DNA of 64,000 nt from RHLJ01 sp965601955 (lineage in GTDB: Bacteria > Bacteroidota > Rhodothermia > Balneolales > Balneolaceae), in the NCBI GenBank assembly GCA_965601955.1, contig OZ271855.1, positions 186,001 to 250,000 on the forward strand, in the 5' to 3' direction. Positions within the stretch are counted from its first letter, which is position 1; each line of letters opens with the position of its first letter. The notes beneath the pieces were generated by a model. The model was not told the origin of the DNA, did not search any database, and saw nothing but the letters and a program-made list of their open reading frames with translations. Of the stretch, positions 26,461 through 35,818 are shown one piece after another. The position numbers and the translations under genes are program-made.

Positions 26461-29400
26461 TTACTTCTCAACAAGTACCCAGCCTTCGTCCTCAACCAAT
26501 CGTTTCGCCACTTTCCACTTCGCTTCTTTTGTGGCCCCTGTGCTCATGTTTTGAATAGTGACAAGCTGGTTTCGACCAGGCTCCTGGTCAACTTCAACCG
26601 GTTTCTTTTTTACATTTGGTCCAGCCGGTCTTGGTTGATCTCCATTAACGGGTTGTTGAGGAGCTTGTAGCCCCATCCCAGTTGAGTCGGCATGCTGAGT
26701 TTGCATTTTGCTGGTGTCGAATCTTGAGCGCTGTTGCTGTGCTTGCTGAAGCTCGCCAGCCTGTGCTTCCGGAAAGGACTTCCAAATCAATGATATCGCT
26801 TCCTGGTTAATCATATCCAGTAATTGCTTGAACATATCGAATGCTTCTCTCTTGTATTCCAAAAGAGGATCTTTCTGAGCAAAAGACCTAAGCCCAATAC
26901 CTTCTTTTACCGAATCAAGTTCACGCAGGTGCTGCATCCATTTGTCATCAATAACAGATAGCACTGCTGCCTTTTCAAGTGCCAAAGCCACTTCCTTTCC
27001 TTCGTTTTCCAAAGCGGCTTCTACATCAACTACTACTCTCATCCGACGAATCCCATCAGTGAAAATCACCTGTACTTTATCAGGGCGCCGATTCGGGTTT
27101 GATTCTGTGATTTTCTTCATTACGGTATAAAGCGGCTTAGCCATCATTTCTTCTTTCCGCTTATATACTTCAAGTGCGCGCTCAATGATGATGTCTACAA
27201 GCTGTGACTCATCCATTTCCCGCCATTTCTCTCCGTCAAATTCAACATCCACAGCAAGATTACGAAGTATCTCCTGGTGAAGGCCTTCATAATCTCCTGC
27301 TGCCACATGATTTACAACCAGGTCTTCCACCAGTTCTTCTAACATACCCAGGATATCAGTCCGTAACTGATCTCCTAAGAGTGCATGTTTCCTGCGGGCA
27401 TAAATTACATTTCGCTGGTTATTGAGTACGTCATCATATTCAAGCTGACGCTTTCTAATGCTAAAGTTATTTTGCTCTACTTTAGACTGTGCTCTTTCCA
27501 AAGATTTCGTAATCCATGGGTGGGTAATTACTTCTCCTTCTTCGAAGCTTAGCTTGTCCATTACTCCTGCCACACGGTCGCTCATGAACAATGACATCAG
27601 CTTATCTTCCAGCGATACATAGAACTGAGATTCACCAGTATCTCCCTGTCGCCCGGATCGGCCACGAAGCTGAAGATCAATTCGGCGAGATTCATGACGT
27701 TCGGTACCTAGTATAGCAAGCCCCCCATTCTCCTTTACCCCAGGAGCAAGCTTAATATCCGTACCACGACCTGCCATGTTGGTTGCTACAGTTACCGCGC
27801 CAGGCTGCCCAGCTTGTTTTACGATTTCGCTTTCCTTAGCGTGCTGTTTAGCATTCAGTACATTATGAGGAATTCCGGCTCTTTTGAGCATGCGGCTCAT
27901 TGTTTCTGAAACTTCAACACTGGTAGTACCTACCAGTACCGGCTGACCTTTTTTGTGGTATTCTAAAATTTTGTCAATGGAAGCTTTGAACTTTTCCCGC
28001 TTAGTTTTGAATACTAAATCTTCTTTGTCATCCCGTTGGATGGGTCGATTTGTTGGGATTACAACTACATCAAGTTTATAAATTTCATTGAATTCCCCTT
28101 CTTCTGTTTCAGCGGTACCCGTCATACCTGAAAGTTTGTGGTACATCCTGAAATAGTTCTGAAGAGTGATGGTGGCATAAGTTTGAGTCGAAGCCTCAAC
28201 CTTTACATTTTCCTTTGCCTCTATCGCCTGATGTAATCCATCAGAATAACGTCTTCCGGAAAGTACTCTACCTGTGTGTTCATCTACAATCTGAACTTTT
28301 CCATCCTGAACGATATACTCTTCTTCTTTCTCAAAATTGGTGTATGCCTTCAGCAGCTGGTTTACCGTATGAATTCTATCTCCGCGTTCTGCGAACAATC
28401 GGTGGAGGTCACTGAATTTCTGCTCTCTAAGCTGGCGAATCTCCGTTTTCGCCTCATCAATCTTTCGATCCTGATAGGTATCACTCAGGTCTAGTTTCTT
28501 TACTTCTTCAATTTTTTCTGACTCAAGCCCTTCTATTTCCTTTTCAATAACAGAGGTCTCAACTCCCAGGTCAGGAATCACGAAGAACTCCGAATCTTCA
28601 TTTTTCATCGTGATGAATTCCCGCCCTTTTTCAGTCATCTCAATAGAGTTGAGCTTCATATCGACCGCATAGTATAAATACTCATCTACGATCGGCATGT
28701 TCTTAGCATTATCTGCCAAGTAGAAGGACTCCGTTTTCTGGATCAGCTTTTGAACACTTGGCTCCTGGAGCATTTTGCGGAACCGAGTATTTTTTGGGAA
28801 ACCTCGCTGCGCCCTAAACAGAGCCAACCCTGCGTCTTCCTCATTTCCCTCTTCTAAATACTTTTGACCTTCTTGTACGAGCTGGGCAACAAGCTTCTTT
28901 TGAGCCGCTACCAGAGACTCCACCCTGGGCTTCATCTCAATGTACTTGTCCGACTTGTTATCGTGAGGTACTGGACCTGAAATAATTAATGGAGTTCTAG
29001 CTTCGTCAATAAGAATAGAATCTACCTCATCAATAATGGTATAGTGATGCTGTGTTTGTACCAACTGCTCCTGGCCAATCACCATATTATCCCGAAGGTA
29101 GTCGAAGCCAAATTCATTGTTAGTACCATAGGTGATATCAGCCCTATATGCTTTCCTTCTTGTTTCTGTATTGGGCTCATACCGGTCAATACAGTCCACA
29201 TAAATTTCATGGAAGTTGAAGATAGGCTCATTCCATTCAGCATCACGTTTTGCAAGGTAATTGTTAACTGTGATTACATGTACTCCCTTTTCAGCAAGTG
29301 CATTTAGATAGGCTGGAAAAATAGCCACCAGGGTTTTACCCTCCCCTGTTTTCATTTCTGCCACTTTTCCCTGATGCAATGTGATCGCACCAACAAGCTG

Positions 29401-29841
29401 AACGTCATATGGAATCATATTCCACTCGATATCATCTCCTGCTACTTTCCAACTTTTACCGACAAATCGGCGGCAGGTATCTTTTAGTACCGCATACGCT
29501 TCGGGCAATATGTCATTGAGTACATCTTCAATAATGTCTAATTCCTGCTGCTCTAGCTCGTCCAGGTCTTCCGCAAGAGCGCGGTGTTCAGCAGGAGAAA
29601 GCTCCTCAATATTGTTGAGCTGCTCCTTTACTTCTGCAATTTGATCTCTTGTTTCTTTGGTAGCATCCTTGATTTGTTGCTTGAATGCTTTTGTTTTGCC
29701 TTTTAGCTCATCATCGCTCAATTTCTCCATTTCAGGGCCGTATGATTTGATTTTATCAACAATCGGCTGAATGGCTTTAATATCCTTATCGCTTTTTGAC
29801 CCAAAAATTTTGGTGATGAGCTTTCCTACTTTATCAATCAT
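26461..29841 (-). CDS. secA: Preprotein translocase ATPase SecA
   Basis: Motor of the Sec pathway, driving unfolded proteins through SecYEG. At 1126 residues it is of the long Bacteroidota type with extra insertions. Motifs include the Walker A segment MKTGEGKT, DEVDSILIDEARTPLIISG (Walker B), the GTTSVEVSE and ATNMAGRGTDIKL helicase motifs, and RGRSGRQGD. The C-terminus differs from most SecA proteins: there is no CxCxSG...CH zinc motif that binds SecB and lipids. Instead it ends in a Pro/Gln linker and a small domain with GRNQLVTIQNM and EDEGWVLVEK. Monocistronic. Confidence 0.98.
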   Translation of the reverse strand: MIDKVGKLITKIFGSKSDKDIKAIQPIVDKIKSYGPEMEKLSDDELKGKTKAFKQQIKDATKETRDQIAEVKEQLNNIEELSPAEHRALAEDLDELEQQELDIIEDVLNDILPEAYAVLKDTCRRFVGKSWKVAGDDIEWNMIPYDVQLVGAITLHQGKVAEMKTGEGKTLVAIFPAYLNALAEKGVHVITVNNYLAKRDAEWNEPIFNFHEIYVDCIDRYEPNTETRRKAYRADITYGTNNEFGFDYLRDNMVIGQEQLVQTQHHYTIIDEVDSILIDEARTPLIISGPVPHDNKSDKYIEMKPRVESLVAAQKKLVAQLVQEGQKYLEEGNEEDAGLALFRAQRGFPKNTRFRKMLQEPSVQKLIQKTESFYLADNAKNMPIVDEYLYYAVDMKLNSIEMTEKGREFITMKNEDSEFFVIPDLGVETSVIEKEIEGLESEKIEEVKKLDLSDTYQDRKIDEAKTEIRQLREQKFSDLHRLFAERGDRIHTVNQLLKAYTNFEKEEEYIVQDGKVQIVDEHTGRVLSGRRYSDGLHQAIEAKENVKVEASTQTYATITLQNYFRMYHKLSGMTGTAETEEGEFNEIYKLDVVVIPTNRPIQRDDKEDLVFKTKREKFKASIDKILEYHKKGQPVLVGTTSVEVSETMSRMLKRAGIPHNVLNAKQHAKESEIVKQAGQPGAVTVATNMAGRGTDIKLAPGVKENGGLAILGTERHESRRIDLQLRGRSGRQGDTGESQFYVSLEDKLMSLFMSDRVAGVMDKLSFEEGEVITHPWITKSLERAQSKVEQNNFSIRKRQLEYDDVLNNQRNVIYARRKHALLGDQLRTDILGMLEELVEDLVVNHVAAGDYEGLHQEILRNLAVDVEFDGEKWREMDESQLVDIIIERALEVYKRKEEMMAKPLYTVMKKITESNPNRRPDKVQVIFTDGIRRMRVVVDVEAALENEGKEVALALEKAAVLSVIDDKWMQHLRELDSVKEGIGLRSFAQKDPLLEYKREAFDMFKQLLDMINQEAISLIWKSFPEAQAGELQQAQQQRSRFDTSKMQTQHADSTGMGLQAPQQPVNGDQPRPAGPNVKKKPVEVDQEPGRNQLVTIQNMSTGATKEAKWKVAKRLVEDEGWVLVEK

Positions 29842-30043
29842 AAATCTCTTGTGGAGTCGGGTTTAATTAAGCATTCAAGTTAACCTTAAACGAAGGCTCT
29901 TTCAATGCAACTGATACCCTTTAAACAAATATTACGCCAAAGCAGCTTGTCTGACAGGTTGATCAAGTTTCTAAGGAGTTAAGAAGAAGTAATCGAGCAT
30001 TGAAAAATTCATAATTCATGTTCGTTTTACAGGATATTCTCCT

Positions 30044-30051
30044 TATATTTG
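30044..30051 (+). promoter_or_regulatory. Probable -7 promoter element of rpmH
   Basis: TATATTTG fits the Bacteroidota -7 consensus TAnnTTTG and lies 44 bases ahead of the rpmH start. The -33 element is weak. The rest of the 254-base gap between secA and rpmH shows nothing else I can assign and no DnaA boxes. Confidence 0.5.
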
Positions 30052-30095
30052 AAGCCTTTTTGGATATCGAATTTGAAAGTTAACTATCCTGATTC

Positions 30096-30254
30096 ATGAA
30101 ACGTACATTTCAACCAAGTAATAGAAAGCGCAAGAACAAGCACGGATTCCGTGAGCGTATGTCCACAAGAAACGGACAAAAAGTAATTGCTGGACGACGA
30201 GCTAAAGGTCGCCACAAGCTTACTGTAAGTGATGAGAAAAAAGGAGCAAAGTAA
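30096..30254 (+). CDS. rpmH: 50S ribosomal protein L34
   Basis: A 52-residue, very basic protein with the L34 signature: MKRTFQPSNRKRKNKHGFR, then RMSTRNGQKVI and GRRAKGRHKLTV. It is a component of the large ribosomal subunit. It is followed directly, with overlap, by rnpA, the standard order in bacteria. It is too short to appear in many ORF scans. Confidence 0.97.
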   Translation: MKRTFQPSNRKRKNKHGFRERMSTRNGQKVIAGRRAKGRHKLTVSDEKKGAK

Positions 30255-30666
30255 TTTAATTGCTCCTTCTTCTCGAAGATTTACCCTTCCAAAATCTCAT
30301 ATTATTAAGGGCAGGAGGAATTTCGAGCGTATTTTTAAGAGCCGAAATTATATTCTCACCGACTCAGTTTCTGCCCGGTTTGTAGAATTTGAATCAAGCC
30401 CAAAAGAGTACAAAGTTGGCTTCATAGCGCCAAAAAAAATTGGAAATGCTGTTCAGCGCAGCCGCTGCAAGCGATTATTAAGAGAAGCATACCGAATTAA
30501 TCGGCACGTGCTTAGTGAAGAGCTGCCTCATTTTAAAAACTCATTGCATGTAGTTTTTACGAGCCGAATTAATGGCTTAGATTTTGCTGCTGTAGAAAAC
30601 GATATGGTAACCCTGCTTACTAAATTGCGTAACCGCGTCCTTTCGCCAAATAAAAAAGAACTTTAA
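30232..30666 (+). CDS. rnpA: Ribonuclease P protein component
   Basis: Protein subunit of RNase P, which trims 5' leaders of tRNA precursors together with the RNA encoded at 41745-42106. The 144-residue product contains the conserved RNR-type motif (GNAVQRSRCKRLLREAYR) with the basic helix and an N-terminal GRRNFERIFKSRNY segment. The start is ATG 30232 or the adjacent GTG 30229; both lie inside rpmH and lack a clear ribosome site, so translation is probably coupled to rpmH. The usual yidD gene between rnpA and yidC is missing: only 11 bases separate the two. Confidence 0.95.
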   Translation: MRKKEQSNLIAPSSRRFTLPKSHIIKGRRNFERIFKSRNYILTDSVSARFVEFESSPKEYKVGFIAPKKIGNAVQRSRCKRLLREAYRINRHVLSEELPHFKNSLHVVFTSRINGLDFAAVENDMVTLLTKLRNRVLSPNKKEL

Positions 30667-30677
30667 ACCGCTTTACT

Positions 30678-32471
30678 TTGGATAAAAATACCGTAATCGG
30701 ATTTTCACTCATTTTCCTTCTCATGATCGGCTGGTTTTATTTTACCATGCCCTCAGAGGAACAACTCGCTGAACAACGCCGGCAACAAGCTATACAAGAC
30801 AGCCTTGCATTTGTAGAACAACAAGACTTACTTGAACAAGAGCTAATCCAGCAGCAAGAACTTGGCACTCAAATAGAAGCAGAAGATGACCCTAATGAAA
30901 CTTCTGTTGTCGGAATGTTCTCTTCTAACCAGGATTCTACGGTTTCTGAATTCACTGTTGAAACTCCACTCTATACGGCGGTTTTTACTACAAAAGGTGG
31001 GGGGCCTTCTAGATTTATTCTGAAGGATCACAAAACCTGGGATGGTAAGCCGGTTCAACTTATTCGTGACACGACAAAATCTGCCTATAACATTGGCTTT
31101 TTGTCCACGGAGAATTATAACGTAGAAACACGGAACCTCAATTTCAGGCAAGTAAATGCGGGCACTTCGTTAACCGTAGTTGAAGGAGATAGCAAAGAAT
31201 TATCGTATGTACTGGATGTTGGTGATGGCAGAACTCTTCAGTACACCTACCTGTTTTTTGGAGATAGTTATGAAGTGGATCTCGATGTCCGCTTTGTTGG
31301 TATAAGAGATTACATAATCGGCCGGGCCGTCGATTTTGGATGGAATTCCCCGCTTAATTTCACTGAGCTAGATCGAGTTCAGGAAGCTCTTGGAACTTCG
31401 GCTTATTTTTATGCTGGAGGAGAACTTGAACAGGTTAAAGCAGACGACTTTGAAGATGATAACGGAGTAGTTGAGCAAAGTGTTAATGGAAATATTGATT
31501 GGGTAGGCAGCAAAACGAAATTCTTTGCGCAAATCATTCAACCCACCACTCCAACAGATGGTGCTTACTTACGAGGAGAAATTACCGGCGAAGTAGACGA
31601 CCCCTTAACCGACCACCGCTACTCTACCGCCATTACTTCTGATATCCCTTCTGATGGTGTAGTTTCTTACCGGCTTTACATGGGCCCGATGAAGTATTAT
31701 GATGTTAAAGACTTCAACGAACACGCTTTTGATATGGTGGAAGTTGGATATGGCTGGTTACGATGGTTTTCTGATCCATTTGTTCGATTTGTAGTAATCC
31801 CATTCTTCACCTTTTTCAGTGGTTTTATCTCCAATTATGGAGTACTCATCATCATTTTTGCTGCCTCTGTTAAACTGATTCTCTCTCCTCTTACCGTAAA
31901 AAGCTACAGGAGTATGGCTGCAATGAGGGAGCTTCAACCGCAGATGAAAGAAATTCAGGAGAAGTATAAAAACGATCCTCAGAAGCAGCAGAAAGCTACT
32001 ATGGATTTATACAGAAAGAACAAGGTAAATCCTCTGGGTGGTTGTTTACCTATGTTTCTTCAGTTCCCTATTCTTATCACTCTTTGGAGATTTTTCCAGA
32101 ACTCTATTCTTCTTCGGCAAGAACCATTCCTGTGGGTAAGTGATCTTTCAGCTCCTGACTATATCATCGACCTGCCATTTTCGATTCCGTTTCTCGGTGA
32201 TCAAATCGCTGGTTTGGTGTTGTTGATGTCCGCATCTATGGTTTTACAAAGCAGGCTAACCAGTTCGGCAACTACCGGAGGGGCTAGTAACCCAATGGCT
32301 CAGCAGATGAAAATTATGCAATACTTCCTGCCTGTAATGTTGCTGTTCTTCTTCAATAATTTTGCTTCGGGCTTGAGTTTGTACTACCTGATTTTCAACC
32401 TGCTTTCTATTGTTCAGCAGTTATACATCAATAAAACCACGCACCAGGCAGCGGTTGCTAAAGCATCGTGA
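30678..32471 (+). CDS. yidC: Membrane protein insertase YidC
   Basis: Inserts and folds inner-membrane proteins, alone or with SecYEG. The 597-residue protein has the typical N-terminal anchor (DKNTVIGFSLIFLLMIGWFYF), a large periplasmic beta-sandwich domain (about residues 85-340) and five C-terminal helices with the conserved NPLGGCLPMFLQFPI loop and a hydrophilic groove. The start is TTG 30678, which gives the classic MDKNT N-terminus. It is the third gene of the rpmH-rnpA-yidC operon. Confidence 0.97.
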   Translation: MDKNTVIGFSLIFLLMIGWFYFTMPSEEQLAEQRRQQAIQDSLAFVEQQDLLEQELIQQQELGTQIEAEDDPNETSVVGMFSSNQDSTVSEFTVETPLYTAVFTTKGGGPSRFILKDHKTWDGKPVQLIRDTTKSAYNIGFLSTENYNVETRNLNFRQVNAGTSLTVVEGDSKELSYVLDVGDGRTLQYTYLFFGDSYEVDLDVRFVGIRDYIIGRAVDFGWNSPLNFTELDRVQEALGTSAYFYAGGELEQVKADDFEDDNGVVEQSVNGNIDWVGSKTKFFAQIIQPTTPTDGAYLRGEITGEVDDPLTDHRYSTAITSDIPSDGVVSYRLYMGPMKYYDVKDFNEHAFDMVEVGYGWLRWFSDPFVRFVVIPFFTFFSGFISNYGVLIIIFAASVKLILSPLTVKSYRSMAAMRELQPQMKEIQEKYKNDPQKQQKATMDLYRKNKVNPLGGCLPMFLQFPILITLWRFFQNSILLRQEPFLWVSDLSAPDYIIDLPFSIPFLGDQIAGLVLLMSASMVLQSRLTSSATTGGASNPMAQQMKIMQYFLPVMLLFFFNNFASGLSLYYLIFNLLSIVQQLYINKTTHQAAVAKAS

Positions 32472-32481
32472 TTTCTTTTTT

Positions 32482-32522
32482 GTTAATCGTTATTCTTTCA
32501 TTTCTACCAGGTAACGATTAAC
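32482..32522. repeat. Eleven-base-pair inverted repeat just ahead of the HsdR_N-type gene
   Basis: Perfect arms GTTAATCGTTA and TAACGATTAAC with a 19-base loop, starting 11 bases after yidC and ending four bases before the TTG start of the next gene. There is no T run after the right arm, so it is not a standard terminator; placement suggests an operator or a translation-blocking hairpin. Confidence 0.5.
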
Positions 32523-32526
32523 GAAT

Positions 32527-33429
32527 TTGAAAAGCTGCACTACACATCACTATCCACAGGTAATATTCCAGGGAGAAGAACGGTTCCTTTGGAATCCCAT
32601 TCTTAAGAAGGCCTATAAACATCTTCCTGAAGAAAGGGTGCGGCTAGCTTTTGTAGAGTATTTGATTCATGAGGCCGGCTTCTCAAAGCATCGGGTTTCA
32701 TTCGAATCGCCTGTTCATTTACCAGGTGATAAAGGTACTTCGAGAACAGATCTTCTCTGCTACAACGAGCAATTTGAACCTCTACTTCTGGTAGAATGTA
32801 AGTCTCGGGATGTTTTCTTAAATGAAAAAACGGCATTACAAATAGGTCGATACAATCAAAAAGTGAACGCCCCTTTTTTGCTGGTCACTAATGGGGTAAG
32901 TGACTATTGGTATTCTCATGAAGATTCACGTTTAAAGCAACTCGCAGAACCACCTTCAGTCTTCAATTCTAAAAACGAAATCATCACAGATTTTGACTAC
33001 TGGTCGAAAAGGGGGTTTACTGGTAACGGTTCTTCCCCTGACATTAAAGATTGGGTAGTTAGTGCTTGTGGGGAATTATATACCCATAAAGATGCTGCCA
33101 TTCATTATTTAAAATTCAAAGGTTCTCAATTTGAACTCGAACTGGCCAACTACTATCGAATCTTCTCTGTTGGCAATATTAATTTAGCCGTTGCTACCTC
33201 ATCTACTCCTCAGGGAACCACCAGGCTCAATGTAGTTATGAATCGACATAATACTAATGTGGGCATTGTCGCTATTTCGCTCGATTCAATAGTAAATAAG
33301 GATGAAAAGAACACAATGCTTACTAACTCTGAGGGTATAACCTCTTTTGATGCAGTCAAAGATTTAGGCTTTTCATTTGATCAGGGCGTCGAAAGCGTAC
33401 TTGAACCTATCTCCAGGCTGTCTTCCTGA
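32527..33429 (+). CDS. HsdR_N-type nuclease-fold protein (type I restriction enzyme R N-terminal domain)
   Basis: The first half of this 300-residue protein is the HsdR_N_2 nuclease-like domain (PF13588): NPILKKAYKHLPEERVRL, then RTDLL...LLLVECKS, giving the Asp and Glu-x-Lys of a PD-(D/E)XK active site, followed by QIGRYNQ. No helicase, methylase or specificity subunit is nearby, so it is not part of a type I system; such solitary proteins are common in Bacteroidota as single genes. The second half is unrecognised. It starts at TTG and its last 49 bases overlap the convergent pnuC. Confidence 0.82.
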   Translation: MKSCTTHHYPQVIFQGEERFLWNPILKKAYKHLPEERVRLAFVEYLIHEAGFSKHRVSFESPVHLPGDKGTSRTDLLCYNEQFEPLLLVECKSRDVFLNEKTALQIGRYNQKVNAPFLLVTNGVSDYWYSHEDSRLKQLAEPPSVFNSKNEIITDFDYWSKRGFTGNGSSPDIKDWVVSACGELYTHKDAAIHYLKFKGSQFELELANYYRIFSVGNINLAVATSSTPQGTTRLNVVMNRHNTNVGIVAISLDSIVNKDEKNTMLTNSEGITSFDAVKDLGFSFDQGVESVLEPISRLSS

Positions 33430-34028
33430 GCGTTTAGGGAGTTTTTCCAGGCAATAAATCCTGCTATCGCCAAAATGGTGAATATGAGAAATTGTACACT
33501 GGTAAGTATCAGCCCTTTATAAAAGTACAAAGGAATGGAAATCAGGTCAGTGATAATCCAGGCCAGCCAGTGCTCTAGTTTTTTCTGTGCCATTAGCCAC
33601 ATGCCCGTAATTGCAAAGCAGGTGGTGGTTGCATCCCAAATGGGAACATCACTATCGGTGAAATTCACTAATACGAAAGCCAGGATCAAAAAAGAGCTGA
33701 TCAGGATTCCTGCAGAGATACCCCATTCTTTACCTGAATTTGTTGTGATCGGTATTTGATCCCTGGAACTATCTTTTGTGTCCTTCCAGTGATACCAACC
33801 ATAAACACTCATTACAAAATAGTAGCTATTTACCCCCATATCGGCATATAGCTGGTAATTGAATGCCAGGTATACATAGATGAGCACACTTACAATCCCA
33901 AAAGGATAAACCAGGATATTTTCCTTCATCGAAAACCAAACACTTAATAGCCCGGTGGTAACAGCTATCCATTCCAGCCCCGAAGTCTGGATTATTCCAT
34001 TAATAAAACCGTCGATGATTGATTGCAT
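33381..34028 (-). CDS. pnuC: Nicotinamide riboside transporter PnuC
   Basis: Inner-membrane facilitator that brings in nicotinamide riboside for NAD synthesis. The 215-residue protein has seven membrane segments and the family motifs WIAVTTGLLSVWFSMKEN, YPFGIVSVLIYVYLAFNYQLYADMG and a YGWYHWK segment. The last region includes W-A-WIITDLISIPLYFYKGL. No vitamin riboswitch or regulator is seen upstream. Some PnuC relatives move thiamine or riboflavin; no neighbouring gene settles this. Its 3' end overlaps the HsdR_N gene by 49 bases. Confidence 0.92.
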   Translation of the reverse strand: MQSIIDGFINGIIQTSGLEWIAVTTGLLSVWFSMKENILVYPFGIVSVLIYVYLAFNYQLYADMGVNSYYFVMSVYGWYHWKDTKDSSRDQIPITTNSGKEWGISAGILISSFLILAFVLVNFTDSDVPIWDATTTCFAITGMWLMAQKKLEHWLAWIITDLISIPLYFYKGLILTSVQFLIFTILAIAGFIAWKNSLNAQEDSLEIGSSTLSTP

Positions 34029-34114
34029 TGAAGCAAGATAAGAGTTTAAGGTTTGGATTCTCCTGTTTGTTGTTTAACCTTAGCAGTTTTTCGGAACCCT
34101 TTTTATAATCCCCT

Positions 34115-35818
34115 ATGCTTTTTGGCACTTTAGACTACTTTATTATCGCTGGCTATGTGTTAGTTCTCATTGCCGTAGCAATCCTTGCCAAACGTAGAGG
34201 TCAAAAATCTCTGGATGATTATTTTGCAGGAGGAAAAAACCTTCCTTGGTGGCTGGTTGGGACTTCAATGGTGGCAACTACTTTTGCGGCAGACACCCCT
34301 CTGGCTATCACCGGAATTGTAGCTTCACAAGGTATAGCAGGAAACTGGTTTTGGTGGAGCTGGATGATTTCAGGACTACTTACCGTTTTTATTTATGCCA
34401 AGCTTTGGAAACGTGCTGATGTAATCACTGACTGTGAATTTATCGAGCTAAGATATGGTGGGAAACCGGCCAGTTTTTTGAGGGGTTTCCGGGCACTCTA
34501 TTTTGCATTCCCTTTCAATTGTGTGATAATGGGTTGGGTAACTGTTGGAATGGGAAAAGTGATGTCAGTATTAACCGGAGCTGACCAGTGGACAATTATT
34601 CTCATTCTCTATGGAATGACGGCACTTTACATTGCAATATCAGGCCTTTGGGGGGTAATAGTTACCGATTTCATTCAATTTGCCATCGCTATGGTAGGTT
34701 CTATAGCCTTAGCATATTTTGCAGTAGACCATGTAGGAGGGTTTAATGCACTAAAATCCCAGTTAGCGCGCCAGGATATGCTCGATGTATTGAGCTTTAA
34801 TCCCTTTACAAACCCTGAAATCCCCATTATTACGGCATTAATTTGGGTGGGGATGGCGTGGTGGGCGGCCTGGTATCCTGGTGCTGAACCCGGAGGTGGA
34901 GGTTATATTGCGCAACGGATGTTCTCGGCTAAAGATGAACGTAATGCGGTAGCTGGAAGCCTTCTGTTCAACATAGCTAATTATGCGATTCGTCCCTGGC
35001 CATGGATTTTAGTGGCACTTGTATCACTGGTTCTGTTCCCCGATATAACTGACAAAGAAGCCGGGTACCCAATGATGATGGCGGAGGTTCTCCCCGTTGG
35101 ATGGTTTGGTCTGTTATGCGTTGCCTTTTTAGCCGCTTTTGTTTCCACCATCTCAACTCAGCTCAATTGGGGAGCCTCCTATGTGATTAATGATTTTTAT
35201 GCTCGCTTCGTCAAGAAAGAGGAAACCTTCGAAAGCCCCGAAAAAGCTCAGAAGCATTATGTTATTATCTCCAGAATTGCCACTATAGGAATGGCCGGAC
35301 TTGGTGTGATTGTCTCTTACTTTTTCGATTCCGTAAAAGGCGGCTGGGAATTTATCCTTTCTTTGAGCGCCGGAATTGGTGGAGTAATGCTGCTGCGATG
35401 GTTTTGGTGGAGAGTTAATGCATGGAGCGAAATTGTAGCTATGATTGCTGCAACTGTGGGAGCAATTATTTCTAAATCATTGGGATATGATTTTGCTGCA
35501 AGTATGATTTTTACCACTTCCCTTTCAACGCTGAGCTGGCTGATTGCAACTTTTATAACTAAACCGGAAAGTGAAGAAACCCTCAAGAAGTACTACAAAC
35601 AAGTTCGCCCGTTTGGTAAAGGGTGGACTGCCTTTGCGGATGGCAAAGAATCACAGGATCGACTTGGTCCGGCATTGATCTCTGTTCTGCAATCATTCCT
35701 GGGAATTATCTTTATTCTTTTGGGGATGGGAGAACTTTTCTTTGGAGACCGGCTGGCAGGGCTAAGCTATCTTGTTGGAGGCTCACTTGCCACCTGGTTT
35801 GTAATCCGCAAAATCTAA
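34115..35818 (+). CDS. Sodium:solute symporter family transporter
   Basis: A 567-residue member of the SSS family with 13-14 helices. The opening DYFIIAGYVLVLIAVAILAKRR, the DDYFAGGKNLPWW loop and the SMVATTFAADTPLAITG helix, which contributes the sodium site, are characteristic. Substrate is not evident: relatives carry sugars, proline or other solutes. It is a single gene convergent with the alcohol dehydrogenase, with interlocked stop codons (CTAA). Confidence 0.9.
   Translation: MLFGTLDYFIIAGYVLVLIAVAILAKRRGQKSLDDYFAGGKNLPWWLVGTSMVATTFAADTPLAITGIVASQGIAGNWFWWSWMISGLLTVFIYAKLWKRADVITDCEFIELRYGGKPASFLRGFRALYFAFPFNCVIMGWVTVGMGKVMSVLTGADQWTIILILYGMTALYIAISGLWGVIVTDFIQFAIAMVGSIALAYFAVDHVGGFNALKSQLARQDMLDVLSFNPFTNPEIPIITALIWVGMAWWAAWYPGAEPGGGGYIAQRMFSAKDERNAVAGSLLFNIANYAIRPWPWILVALVSLVLFPDITDKEAGYPMMMAEVLPVGWFGLLCVAFLAAFVSTISTQLNWGASYVINDFYARFVKKEETFESPEKAQKHYVIISRIATIGMAGLGVIVSYFFDSVKGGWEFILSLSAGIGGVMLLRWFWWRVNAWSEIVAMIAATVGAIISKSLGYDFAASMIFTTSLSTLSWLIATFITKPESEETLKKYYKQVRPFGKGWTAFADGKESQDRLGPALISVLQSFLGIIFILLGMGELFFGDRLAGLSYLVGGSLATWFVIRKI

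Noticed and set aside
29842..30095. Possible replication origin next to rpmH
   Set aside because: rpmH often lies near the origin, but no DnaA boxes or dnaA gene are seen in the gap.
32527..33429. Type I restriction-modification system
   Set aside because: Only the HsdR_N-like domain is present; no helicase, methyltransferase or specificity gene is nearby.
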